64,000 nt of DNA from Cheilinus undulatus (lineage: Eukaryota > Chordata > Actinopteri > Labriformes > Labridae), in contig NC_054873.1 of the NCBI RefSeq assembly GCF_018320785.1, forward strand, positions 28,176,196 through 28,240,195. The letters run 5' to 3'. The notes beneath the pieces are model-generated. The model saw only the letters and a program-made list of their open reading frames with translations. It was not told the DNA's origin and did no database searches. Positions 22,579 to 34,000 of the stretch are shown piece after piece; within the stretch, counting starts at the first letter, position 1, and the number at the start of each line of letters is the position of its first letter. The position numbers and the translations under genes are program-made.

Positions 22579-24591
22579 GAAGTGTTGCCATGACAACCTC
22601 CTTCCGTCTCCGCAGCTTGTGTATGGTGATCGAGTTTGCCACCTTGTTCGCCTTGAGCAGGAGCTTCTCCCTCATTGTAAAATACTCCTCTAAACTGGGA
22701 TCTTCATTTCTACAGTACGCTTGGCATTTGACTGATTTCATTCATTCATTCATTTTCTCTTTGTTTATTTCCATCATCTTGATGGATCGATTGCCTGTTT
22801 CTTTTATCTTTTTCTATGATATGAAAACTAAGACGCTGAGCACCTGTTTATTTAAAGGGTTCCTCTTTTGAAATGAAAAACAATATACCTACTACTGCTG
22901 TTTCACTTTTCAATGCATGGCTAGTAGGGTAACTGCACACAGAGACACAGAAATACACATATCCTAGAGAATGGCAAGCAGCTCAACAATCAGTTAGGGA
23001 ATGGTGTGGGATCATTTACTGTAAATATGTATTTGTTCAATATTGATAAACTGCTTCTTTGATTTCTACTGATAGTGACATTGGAGCAAAGTAGAGAGAG
23101 TACAGTGAACCGTCCTTGGTCCAAGCTTACCCCTGTGTTGCGTAGTGTGTGTTGTAAATACATGTATAGAAAGTAGACATACAGGCGCTTCATCCAAACT
23201 AATTAACAAACACACAGCTGAGACTGCAGGAGGGGTTTTGTTAATGTTGGAGCAGATGTAAGAGATTTTGGAGGTGTAATGACTTGGTATGACCTTTGAA
23301 TGTCATTAGCCCCGTAGATATTTTATTCAGCTTGGATAAGGTGCAGCTACTGTCAGCACATTTGGATGTAATGACAGAAATGTTTTACTTTCATTATTCA
23401 GTCCTCAAAAATCGCACTGCTTGCTGACCTTCATCGTGGGGAACTTTCGTAGGAAATCATTCAGCTGTTTAAATCACAAATCACCATCTGCTTTGCTATG
23501 ACTGACGGGACTGTCAGGTTAAAGAAGGTTAAGGCGCTCTGAAAAGCCATATTCTCACATATTCTCTGACTGTTTAACTCTGATTTTCACTGGCACCCTA
23601 CTCTCTCTTTTTTGACATGGAAGTTTGGAAAGACAGGACTGCCTAAGAGTAAATGAGAGTGTCCTTGCTCAGTCCTGGTACCACATGTCCTCAGTCTTTT
23701 GTAAAGCATAAAAAGGGAGGTTTTATAGTTATGTAAATGGTTAGACTTTTGATTTTTAATATGATGGATACAAGGGATGGTTATATTATTTACTGCTTTT
23801 GTTATCCCAAAAATTTAAGCATCATTCCTACACAACACCACAACCTTTGTTGGCGTTGCTGTGCCATTTGAATGCTTACTTTTACGCACCTTACAGAGGA
23901 GGGGGCATTTTAAAGAATGATGCAGTCACAATTGCCATCTGCCATGTTCCTTTACACAATGTTTAGCTTTGTGTTTGGCTGCTTTCAGTCACAGTTCACC
24001 AGAAGAAACACCTCAGATCTGCAGGTTTTCAGTGTCACTGTTATGGCAGGTGGCTAATTAGGGGTTCTTTACATATGTATCGCTGTCAGTTAGATCATGT
24101 ATATACAATAGCAAATCTAAAATAGTGCTGTGTCCTTTATGTTGAGTATGTTATGAAATGAATGAATATGTACATTTAAAAGAAGTTTTAAAAAAAGACT
24201 ACAACCAGACAACATCCCCGGAAAGAAAAGAAAATCACATAAATATCTGTGATCTATCATTTTATTCAAGTGTCTTGTTTCCACACAGGATGTTTTCTCA
24301 GTATCCGTCACATGTGGCGTTTTGGTTTCTAACTCCATTAACTCTTCGCACACAGGCTTCAGCAGCACATTTAGGACACATTTGTGAGCAGTGACATCAA
24401 TGTGTGACACACCCACCAGAAAACCGACCAATCTGCTGTTAGAGCTGAATAGTGACTGAGTCAGCTGCCACTTGAAACTTATTACCGCGACTTGCCGATT
24501 ATAGTAATCGCCTCTGAGCTCTGACAGCGTGACCTGTCTCTGATCTGTATTTATCTGCTTCTGATTCTTTTGTTTTTCTATCTCATTACAG

Positions 24592-24669
24592 CCTAGTTAC
24601 AAACCTGTCCCTCCACAAAGCTACACAAAAACAACCTCTGAGGATGAGCAAGTCCCATATAGCCGCTGA
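24592..24669 (+). other. Exon-like segment downstream of mapk8ip2
   Basis: A good acceptor (ttctatctcattacag) opens a 25-codon frame, PSYKPVPPQSYTKTTSEDEQ then VPYSR and TGA. The composition looks like a protein C-terminus, but no family is recognised and no upstream partner exon in that phase was found. If mapk8ip2 spliced from the GAGTAAGA around its stop, a different frame would be used. It could also be chance within the 3' flank. Confidence 0.2.
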
Positions 24670-25940
24670 GACATACATTAACAGTTAAAGCTAAATTTTG
24701 ACTTTATTACATTAACAAGATTCTTCACTGTATACCTAGAGAAAACAGTATGTGACAGAACAAACATATCCTATCTTGTATCTTTAAAAACAAGGACTTG
24801 TAAAATTCCAGGGTAAAAATGAAAAAAATGACAAAAAAATCACTCTGCCTTGTCATGGGTTTGGTCTTATGAATAAAATATATGCTTGATGTCCAAAAGT
24901 TTGATTGTGTCTGTATTGTTTACTATTGATTGTTGTGTTTTATCTTGAAAAAATTGCAATGCCATGTAAGAAGTAAAAATCCACACATCCACATCAAAAT
25001 ATAAGATTAAAAATGAAATAATTAAAAATGTACTCCAACACTGCAAGTCAGGAAACACATCCGTTCTCCATTTATTCTATAGAAACCAATGCTTTAAGTG
25101 GAATAAAACCAGTGCCAGCACTCCCCTTAATCAGCTGGGCTCATTTGGCTGATATGGAATAAAAATAACATCTCTGTTTTTTTAGCTGAACTGTAATATA
25201 TGATGTGTATTTTGATTTTTTTAATCTAAAAAGAGATAACAAAAACAATAACTTCTAAGTCCAATTCTCATGGATCAAATGTCACACTGGCACTTTTATT
25301 AACAGCCAGCTGCTCAGTGTCAGGACAGAGAAAATTACAAACAAGTAAACTACATGTTGGTGGTGGTGGGGGGACAAAGTATTTAACAGTAAAGTTCTTT
25401 AAATAAACTAAGACAAATAAAATGATACTATCCACTGTCCTGTCCTCTCCAAATTAAGGCAAAAGCACCCATATAATCTTTGTAAATAAACCATTGTATG
25501 AAATTAAAAATGACAAAATAAAACAAAAAAAAAATTATACTGTATATCTAAAAAATAAGAAGGATCCTAAATAATGCCAACATCTTATGCAGTGAATTTT
25601 GCAGTTTTACCTTGTCAGCATCAAATGTAGAGATTAAAAAACTCCTCCACTCACCAAAACCATGAGTCCCTGCTGTGTTGAAGATGATCTGGCTGCAGAC
25701 CTCTACAATAAGGTGACCTTGACCGTGCAACAGGAAGTGACTTACATTACCAAAGCCAGAACCAGAATGACGTACTGAATGACGTATATTTTCTGCTCGC
25801 TGTTAGAGGTTATGGTAAGTGACTTTTTTTTTTTTTTTTTTTTTTTTACAACAGCAGAAGTTTATGAATAAAAATCTGAAATTTACTGAGGGGGATACAT
25901 TTAAATTTAACACACCACAAGCTAAGGAAAAACCCCAAAG

Positions 25941-25982
25941 AGGGTTAAGGTTAGACACCCAAACCCTTAAGGTTAGGGTTAG
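25941..25982 (+). repeat. Short telomere-like TTAGGG patch
   Basis: The words AGGGTTAAGGTTAG and GGTTAGGGTTAG occur within 42 bp, interrupted by an inverted CCCTTAA. It is too short to be a telomere and could be chance or a double-strand-break repair scar. Confidence 0.5.
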
Positions 25983-26754
25983 AGTAAAGGGGAGGGAGAT
26001 AAAATTAAAATAACAAACCACAGCTATATCACTTCCCAGTTCCCACCCCACTGTCAAAGTTGCTCCATTGTAGATGTCTGCAACAGATGAGCCCAAAACG
26101 TCCCACCATAGAGGTCTGCAGCCTGATGCCTCTAGCTGGGTTTGTGAAGTGACTTTGCCAGCATACAACCAGACTTTTTGTCTTTGCCAATGAGCTAGTT
26201 GTTCTCTGAGCAAAAATACTGTCCATGATCCTTTGACCAACGGTCTGGATCTTCATTTTGAATAACGTGATTGTTATTGTTGACAACTTGTAGGGAACAG
26301 GTGTTAATTAAGAATCAGTCTCCTGGGCGGAGGTGCAAACACTTGCGTACTGTGTCTAGTCTAGTACTGGACTGTCCAAGAGGTAAATGGTTTTACTCCT
26401 GTTTTCTTCAAACACAGTGTCTGGTCAGTTTACCTGGATTTGTTCAGAGAGATGATCACAAATCATCCATAAAAGCTGTACACTCTGGTAACTGGCAAGT
26501 GGTGAGAAGTCCCAGTACACTGGAAGAAGCCCCAGTACACCAAAGGATAAAATTTAGAAGCGTCAGTAATGTGTGCCACTGAGCACCAGTCCACTTAAAG
26601 CAATGGTACGTTAAGAAAACAGCCCCCTCACTGAGGGAACAAATCGATTGTTATTTTACATTTCAGTATGAACTGTAAACAAAGCTTAACTTTCTTTATA
26701 TTAGTGCAATTACTCCACATTCCCCAACTTGTCATCATTAAGAAATCTTTCCCA

Positions 26755-27050
26755 TCAGCAATGGCAGCAGCTGGGTCTGGGGGTGCACTGAGGATCACAG
26801 CAAGGCTCCAAGTCCGGGTCTTCTCCTTTTGAGATCTGGCTCTCTCCAAACACCATGGAGGCCTCAAACTTCTCCTTCACCTTATTTATCTTCTCTAGCA
26901 GGGCTTGGAGGTCAGGTCTCTCTCCCAGAGAAAGGGGGTAGTGTTCTGAGGGGTCAGCCTCCAGGTCAAAAACAAGAGGGGGGTCGTGGGCCTTCAGGAC
27001 TGCAAATACTGGGCAGTCCTGGTCTGGAGTAGTGCCGCTATGTGTAGCAC
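26755..27050 (-). CDS. arsa: arsa exon 8 with stop codon
   Basis: The last coding exon reads [39 protein letters not shown] and, near the end, [17 protein letters not shown] then TGA. The paired cysteines match the disulfide-rich C-terminus of human ARSA. The acceptor is ctttaatcag. Confidence 0.96.
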
Positions 27051-30000
27051 CTGATTAAAGGATGAGGGTATCAGATCAGACTGTTTGATTAGGTTAGAAC
27101 ACAGTATATAAATGGTCCTTTCTATTGGACTTGATCAAAAACAGTATTAAATAGGTTTAGGACTGTGTAGGTGCTGGTTCCAATAAAAGGGTTAGAAATA
27201 TCCTTTAAAAGAAAAGTGTTTTCCTTATTATTATTCATACAAATTTAACAACAAGGTATGCATTTCTTTAACTGTTACACTTAATTTTGCTAGTTTCTGA
27301 AGATTTGTCTTCTCACAATAACAGTGGTATTGGCAGATATCACCCCTCTTGATAGACAAAATATGGGTAAATAATGTGGCATGAACCGATTAAACTAGCA
27401 GATATTTATCGCTGTGTTGTATCAAATTACTCTTACCATATGGGACACCAAAATGTACAACTACACAGTTTTAATCTAGAACCTGAAACTGCGCTTTTTA
27501 GCTATTTTTGTTAGTTATTGTCCAAAGTTGGGCATACATATTAATAAATCACATAAGGTCGACTGTACCTCGAGTGTAGAAGTGGGCCTTGTACCTTCCT
27601 AACCTGAGGGCAAACAGGCCATACTTTTCACTTGGATCTGTAGGGTAAAACATCATTGTCTCCCTCTTGCTCTGCAAAAAATGAGAAAAAATGGATGGAA
27701 ATATGTGCTTGGGTTTGACATTATTTTACAATTACCTCCATTCCATTACCTTTCCTTGATGGACAAGCATTTCCGTCATATCAACCCCATCCAGCATCAC
27801 TTGGGGAAGTGTAGCTCCTGCCAAACTTGCGAATGTAGGGAGGATGTCAAGAGTGCTGGCTAGCTCATGAGTCACACCTGCAGAGATGAGTGAAGAAAAA
27901 GCAAGCAATCACTGAAAGAGTTTGCATCCATTTCCATGTTTATAATGTCCATAGTTGATTTCGGGAATGCAAGAAGTAAGTGTTAAGTTTTGTGCTAAAA
28001 CTCAAATTAACTTGGGTGTTTTTGAACACCCAACCAAGTGATCATTGCTGAAAAACTTCTCTGGAAACACCAGACCCTCTTAACTTTACAGTATATGCAG
28101 ATGACTGAGCTGTCCTCACCTGGCCTGATGGTCCCAGGCCAGAAAGCGATGGCCGGCTCTCTCATGCCTCCTTCATATGTTGTTCCTTTTCCACATTTTA
28201 AAGGGCCAGCATTACCTCCACGGGACATTCGCATCAGTTCAGGGCTACACACAGACATTGTCTCATTATGAGCATGGTTATGTGCACATAAACATAAAAC
28301 TTAGCGTTTGATAGAGAAAAACACAACTAGTGTACAACAGTTGGGAGATTAAGATGTCTGCATGTGACGGCGAGTATTCATACGTAGATAACTAACCCAT
28401 TGTCTGCAGTGAAGAAGATGAGTGTGTTGTTGATAACACCTGTCTTCTCCAGGGCTGCCAGTAGGTTTCCTATTGTGTTGTCAAACTCCAACAGCGCATC
28501 TCCAAATTTACCCCTTGAAGTCCTCCCTGCTGCCCCAGGACCTGCATACTGGGGGTAGTGGGTGTGCTGCATAAAAAAAGAAGATGGTAGTACTATTGCA
28601 AGGACTAATCTTTATCTACACTGGGTCAGAAACACTTTAAAAGACACTTAATTTTAAAACATTTTCACTCTCAATTACTGATAAACTGACACTGTTACTT
28701 ACATGGGAGGGATAGTAGAGAAAGAAAGGCTGTTTTTTCTTGACTGATGTTAAAATAAAACCGGTAGCAAAGTCACTATATGCCCTTTCCAGATCAAGGA
28801 AGTTGACTGGTTGCTGCTTGATGATCTCATTGTGCATCAGTGGAACAGTTACGGTGCCAACATCACACAATCCAAAACACTTCACATCAGGAGGGAAACA
28901 AGTCAGGTTCCAACAGGGGCCCTGGGGGGAAAAACCAGCAAGGAAGAACAGATATTAAAATAAAATCAATTACCGATTACTTTAAAAACCTGGAGAAGAT
29001 TTTATTTGTTCTGACCATGTCATGGGAGTAGGGGATCCCTAGATACTCATCAAACCCCTGCCTGGTTGGGAGAAACTTCCCGTTGGCACCAAACCCTAAG
29101 TGCCACTTCCCTACAGCAGCAGTAGCATAGCCCTGAGGTTTCAACACTTCAGCAATGGTGGTCTCATTCAGAGGAAGGCCACCTATAGAGCCTGGGTACA
29201 GCACCCCTGGATAGACACCTGAGCGGGTCTGGTAGCGCCCCGTCAACAATGACGCCCTGGAAAGACATCAAAACAAGCAAGGATGATGATTTAATTCAAC
29301 AAAAGTCAAGACTTCAGCAATATTACATTTTATAAATTGTTTCAAAAAGCATGCCACATTAAATATTAATATAATTTAGAGGGATGCACCAATACAAATT
29401 TCAGCATAGAGAACCAGTGCCAGTACCAAGCCTTGGTACTTGTACCCATAAACATTGCAGATGCTGTACTGTATTTGAGTAGGTTGTCAAAGTTGGAGTC
29501 GTGTCTGCAGCTGGGTTAGATTTGAGCATAAATGAGAATGCCAAAAGTAAAGCAGAATGCAAACTATGCACTGATTAATTGTCAAAAGGAGGGGTGAAGA
29601 CAATCTGATGAAAGTAAAACTTTCAAAATAATTTCAAGAACTGTAATGGTATTATTAAATGTTCACATTTGTAGTTTTGAGTAGTACCTCAATGTAATGG
29701 TAAGTAGTACCTCAATGGAAGCACTAATACTTGTAGTTGATCTGAAAATAATGGTATTTGTGTATTTCTAATCTTTTAAGTGTGGATGAAACACAATAGA
29801 ATCTGATCATTAAACCTTCAGACCCCGGGAAACATTAACAGTGAAATGGTGAAAATAATGGAGACAATTATTTCCTCAAGTCAAAGGAATTTAGACTGTC
29901 ACTTTACTCTTCAGCCTTCAGAGAAGATTAAGTGTACAATCCAGTTTCGAGCCCTAAAGTAAAGTGAACCATACAAATGAAAGAGGTATAAACTAGAGAT

Positions 30001-30352
30001 TACATATAAATTTATGTTGAAACTTAAATATGACCTGCAGACTAGTGATACCTCCACCAGATTACTGATCTCACTAAAATGAATAAATAAGTCAGCATCG
30101 ATCCTATACAAAGTAAAGTTACTCCATGCACCTGGACGGGCTGCAGACCGGGCTGGTGCAGTAGAAGTCAGTAAACCGGAGTCCCTCTGCCGCCAGACGA
30201 TCCAGGTTTGGAGTGAGTGAACTAGGATGTCCGTAACATCCCAGGTCCCCGAAGCCCAAATCATCTGCGAAAAGGAGGACGAAATTCGGCAGCGAAGAGG
30301 AGCACGAACAGAACAGAACAAGGTTCAAGTAGAAGAGGAGGATGTAGTCCAT
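26755..30352 (-). CDS. arsa: arsa, arylsulfatase A, complete, 8 exons
   Basis: This lysosomal hydrolase removes 3-O-sulfate from sulfatide (cerebroside sulfate). The exons are 30132-30352, 29016-29256, 28703-28921, 28397-28566, 28120-28244, 27750-27877, 27569-27671 and 26755-27050. They total 1503 nt, or 500 residues plus a stop, against about 507 in human. A hydrophobic signal peptide ([20 protein letters not shown]) leads into [18 protein letters not shown]. The sulfatase signature CSPSR, whose Cys becomes formylglycine, spans the exon 1-2 junction. Other active-site pieces are [28 protein letters not shown] and GKGTTYEGG. The protein ends in a Cys-rich [15 protein letters not shown], lacking the few residues that follow CCHC in human. 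Exon number equals human ARSA, and the gene is convergent with mapk8ip2 as in human 22q13.33. Confidence 0.97.
27051..27568 (-). other. arsa intron 7, 518 bp
   Basis: This AT-rich intron lies between exons 7 and 8. I see no other feature. Confidence 0.8.
27569..27671 (-). CDS. arsa: arsa exon 7
   Basis: The exon reads [20 protein letters not shown] then [15 protein letters not shown], matching [31 protein letters not shown] of human. It is bounded by ttttttgcag and gtacag, phase 0 in and 1 out. Confidence 0.95.
27750..27877 (-). CDS. arsa: arsa exon 6
   Basis: The exon reads [20 protein letters not shown] then [23 protein letters not shown]. Human has LPNVTLDGFDLSPLLLG at the same place, so the human NVT glycosylation site is absent (QVM). 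The exon is bounded by catctctgcag and gtaatg. Confidence 0.95.
28120..28244 (-). CDS. arsa: arsa exon 5
   Basis: The exon reads [20 protein letters not shown] then [22 protein letters not shown]. The Lys of GKGTTYEGG corresponds to the substrate-sulfate contact Lys302 of human ARSA. It is bounded by gtgtgtag and gtgagg. Confidence 0.96.
28397..28566 (-). CDS. arsa: arsa exon 4
   Basis: The exon reads [20 protein letters not shown] and later [32 protein letters not shown]. The TADNG Asp-Asn pair completes the metal site of sulfatases. The donor is AATGG before gttagt, phase 2. Confidence 0.96.
28703..28921 (-). CDS. arsa: arsa exon 3
   Basis: The 73-codon exon begins [20 protein letters not shown], carrying the conserved NLT glycosylation site. 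It ends [10 protein letters not shown] before gtaagt. It is phase 0 at both ends, and the next exon supplies HTHYPQ to rebuild the active-site histidine segment. Confidence 0.96.
29016..29256 (-). CDS. arsa: arsa exon 2
   Basis: The exon completes CSPSR and reads [20 protein letters not shown], later [15 protein letters not shown] and GIPYSHDM. Lys and His of GKWHLG match active-site residues of human ARSA. The donor ATG before gtcaga is a weak match to consensus, but the next exon joins in frame ([15 protein letters not shown]). Confidence 0.95.
29257..30131 (-). other. arsa intron 1, 875 bp
   Basis: The intron carries a repeat remnant (about 29385-29760) and nothing else I can name. Confidence 0.75.
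29385..29760. repeat. Degenerate fish repeat starting GGGATGCACCAATAC
   Basis: GGGATGCACCAATACAAATT is the degenerated start of a common fish repeat whose body is rich in GGTACTTG/GTACC words, several of which are present (29435-29450, 29685-29745). A right end was not found. Confidence 0.4.
30132..30352 (-). CDS. arsa: arsa exon 1, signal peptide and metal-site Asp pair
   Basis: I chose the ATG at 30352 because it starts a clean signal peptide followed by [18 protein letters not shown], where the Asp pair binds calcium. The frame stays open upstream to an ATG at 30508, which would add 52 residues in front of the signal peptide; I think that stretch is 5' UTR. The exon ends within the CSPSR signature, TCCAG before gtgcat, phase 2. 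Confidence 0.93.
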
Positions 30353-30439
30353 TATTCCACGGAGCTTTCCTTTTATCTTCGAGTGACGATCATGGTACAG
30401 ATACGGAAGAGCAAGGTCGAATCTCTCAGCTCTACTGAA

Positions 30440-30555
30440 GGGGGAATAGGGGAACCAAAACAACGTCACATGTTCACCGTCGCGTAGAGTTGACGTCACG
30501 CGCGACAAGGAAATGTAGTCCCCGTGAGGGTTTTTCGTCTACCGACATCATGCAG
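30440..30555. promoter_or_regulatory. Probable CpG-rich bidirectional promoter with CRE
   Basis: This short CpG-rich stretch stands out from AT-rich flanks directly upstream of the arsa start. A palindromic cAMP-response element TGACGTCA lies at 30491-30498. GTCACATGTT at 30465-30474 contains an E-box and loosely resembles the TFEB CLEAR motif of lysosomal genes. On the plus strand it runs into ATGCAG followed by gtaagc, suggesting divergent transcription. No TATA box is evident. Confidence 0.6.
30550..30555 (+). other. Candidate tiny first coding exon end (ATG CAG) of a divergent transcript
   Basis: The plus-strand sequence after the CRE contains ATGCAG immediately followed by a good donor, gtaagc. 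It may be the last six coding bases of a first exon that is otherwise 5' UTR. I do not recognise the gene, and it could equally be a noncoding RNA first exon. Human has SHANK3 on this side of ARSA, but SHANK3 does not begin this way. Confidence 0.3.
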
Positions 30556-30941
30556 GTAAGCTAAGACATCTTTAAGAAATAGTTATTTTTTATCAGCTTC
30601 CTCTAAGCACCCTAACTGATGAGAAAAAGCTGGTTCAAAATTCCAGGCTCAAAGTATAAAAAGTTTTTTAGACACATTTTTAGTTTCTTTTTAACTGAAT
30701 CAAAAGGGCCAAATGCCTATTAGGTTCAAACTGACAACTTTAATTGTTGTCGGTGTAGGTCTGCATATGCAGTAATGATCTTAAAAGTGATGTGGTGGTA
30801 TCGATGTTAATTCTGAGTTTTGCATTGTAAAAAAATACTGAACAGAGATGGGTAACAGAATCAGTGAAGTGAGCTTTTAGAGCAGGTTTTCTGATCAAAA
30901 CAAACCCTTTCTTTGAACTCCTTTATCCCTCTGCCTCTACA

Positions 30942-31090
30942 CCAGGGGTGGAAAGTGGACATGACTATTGTACTCAAGTAAAAGTAGCTACAGCTACTCT
31001 GGTTAAATTTTACTTGAGTAAAAGTAGGCTACTGCTCTATAAATCTACTCAAGTCAAAGTAATAATGTTACATTTTAATTTCACTTTAAG
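30942..31090. repeat. Fish repeat with ACTCAAGTAAAAGTA words
   Basis: The segment opens CCAGGGGTGGAAAGT and repeats TACTCAAGTAAAAGTA and TTACTTGAGTAAAAGTA. This matches a very common fish interspersed repeat with internal short direct and inverted copies. The right end is unclear. Confidence 0.55.
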
Positions 31091-34000
31091 CACTGAGTTA
31101 GGGCTGAATGAGTTGATAAAATATTAAATTTTTGATTAAACATAGGCTGTTCTTTAGTGTAGGCCAGGCCTGTAGTTTGGTATAATATACCCTGTTACAT
31201 AAATACGTATGAATGACATATCTATATACTGTGATCACGGTAGTACATTTACTAAAATGTTCAAATTAAAGCCTTATAGCAATCGCCACGAAAACTAGGG
31301 ATGAACAATTTTGAAAACAATAACTGTGATTATTTTGACTCATACTGCAGATGCACTATGAATTGTTGTATTGAAGGGAATGATCATTATTATGTCATTC
31401 TCATTTTATATACAAAAGAATGATGCTCCGGTGTTTGCATGATGTGTAGAGTATGACATCTCTGCTGCAAAACAAAATAGTATGAAAGTGTTTTTGACAT
31501 ACATTTCACATCAAGGAAATGTTGCAACTTCTGCAGCAGTAGGATATATTGTGATTTGATCTTAATGTTGATTTTTTTGCCCAGCCTCAGTACCCACTAA
31601 GGAGTTGTAAAAGGAAAACTGGGGAAAAACTTTGAAAATCAGAAAATCTCAGGTAGTTACAAGCATCAGATTAAGTTTATTTAACTCAAGTTACCTCTTT
31701 GCAACGTGTTAACTTCAACTGAATGAATGTAATTCAGTTGCTTGTTACTAGTTAAAGCAATTTCTTTTTTTAAACCTTTTTCCCAATTTTCTTTTAAGAG
31801 TGTATAAAATCTTTTAGTTCCTCACTGTAATTTTGCCTCTAACATCACAGTATCTGTGAGTTAGGGGAGCTGTCTTCATTCCTCCAGGTTCATGGCAGGC
31901 CAGATGGTTAGAGAGGGAGAAATAAATAAATAGAATAGTATTTATGCCTCAGAGCAAAACCTTAACAAACTATAGGGAGGATATATTTGCGTATACATTT
32001 TTCTAGATAAACATTTAGAATGTTGCATGTTAAAGTCTTTAAATACCACTTTTACTTTATCACAATAGCTTTGGTATTTTCCTTTTTGAGGTCTATCCAG
32101 ACTGTCTCTATGGTGACTTAAAAAAACCAAGGTGAATAATGATTTGTCATTTTATTGGTCATATCCGTTTGATATTGATAGAAAAAATCTTGTTTTCCAT
32201 TCAATTGCGTTAATATAAGAGGAAGAACTCTTCCTGTGTCATCCCTGCTATCAGGACATCACACTGTACAGAGATGTATATTTCTGCCTGCATGTTGTTT
32301 GTTTTTCTGTTTTGCCCTCTTTTTGTCTAGAGCCGTTAATCTGAGGGCCCGTGGCTGAGATTCTGTCCTCTGTGGCAACCTTGGTTTCTAGTGACTCAAC
32401 CTGACAGACGCTCAATTACGCAAACAAGAGGAGAAATGAATCAGTGGTGTGGTGCTGCAGGGGCCACCAGCGTGAGAAAGGGAAGGACGTCACAGCCAAT
32501 TTTACCTTAAAGACTATTGTCCAGTCCTGGGCCGTTTTATTAATCTATTCTCAGGAGCTTCAGTGAGGTGGATGGGGAGAGAAGAGGAGGGCACTACCTG
32601 CATCCTAATGAGCTCGCATTGTGTGTGTACATATAAGAGAGAGGTATATGAGTGGCCGTATCCTTAAGATCTGCTACATAAATGTAATTTTAATCAGCAA
32701 AAGACCTCACCCCAGTATTTCCCAGGAGACTTCATGCAACGAGATGCTGACACCTGAAACGCATTCAGCAGGAGCAGCCTTCTATTGGAATTCAGAAAAT
32801 TGCTGTTTTTCTTTAGTCTTTATGAATTATTCAGCACATAGCGTATGTTCTCACCAAAAACACTGGCATGGTTGTGTGTGGCTGTGTGTGTGCTTACATA
32901 CAAATATAGTTGTCCATTAACTTGCGTGCTGCCCAGCTTTGTGTTTAGCCTCAGGGAAGCACTGCTGTGGCATCAGCTGATAGATAGTTTTGATTTACTA
33001 TTAACTTTCACATCTCTCTACAGAGCTGACCTACATTCTGCAGCTACTGTGTGTGTGTGTGTTGGGGGGAGGGGCTCAGTGCACGTGAGCGTATTTGTGA
33101 GAAAGAGAGAAAACGCAGATAATTAAGATAAATTAAGACAGAGGCAGATGCTCCACAACCACTGATGCAGTTTTATCAGCTGTTTAGTTATTTATCTGTG
33201 GTTTGGTTTATCTTTCTTGCAATTTTTGAAGATTTAAAACTCACCCAGTTTTTTATGGGTGATGTAGTCTGCATTAGTATTTTTCAGCGTTGTATTTCTT
33301 GTGTTCTTGTGCCATATTGTGCTGTTTGCCAACAATTAAATCATAAAGTATTTGGGGAAGGCCCTTTCTGTTCCAACATGGCTGTGTCCCAGTGCACAAA
33401 GGTTCAGAAGAACTTGACTGGCACACATAGAGCCCAGACCTCTGAAATTAATTTGGAAATATGATATTGAATATTAGCAAAAATCCAATATCCTGCATCC
33501 CCATTTTATGCTCTTTATTCATTTTACTAATCAAAAGACTGCATCTAATGGAAGTGATCATTTATACTTTAAGAAATAATAATAATAAAAAAGGTTTCAC
33601 CAGATTTAGCAAGTCGCTAATTTCCTTCTGTAATCCCTTATATAAAACCGATGTAGCAGAACAACAGCACATCAGTGGTAGTGCACCTGAGAACTAAGAG
33701 TACATAAAACACATTAATAAATACAATAAAATCTATAGAAAAGAGTAAACTTCTTGCAGTGGTGAGACTGTTGCTTGCAGGAAAAGTACAGAGTAGAACC
33801 TGATAATTTTGGTCTTTTGAGAACTAACTCTCTGCAGGAGCTCCCTCCCTCTAATAGTGTGTGTCCCTTCAGTTTTGGAAACATGCCACCTGGGAACAAC
33901 ACGGTTCCTCAAACCCAGAAAGAGAACACTGACAGAACTCCTTCTCCATGGCTGCTTTTCTTTTTCATGATTTGATTCTTCTTAACACATCGTGGCCACT

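Larger units (their letters stand above)
22579..26754. other. Convergent gap between mapk8ip2 and arsa
   Basis: It must hold the 3' UTRs of both genes. The first AATAAA downstream of the mapk8ip2 stop that I found is at 24872-24877, with more near 25101 and 25158. Also present are an exon-like segment (24592-24669), a long T-run (about 25825-25848) and a telomere-like patch. No further gene was recognised. Confidence 0.7.
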
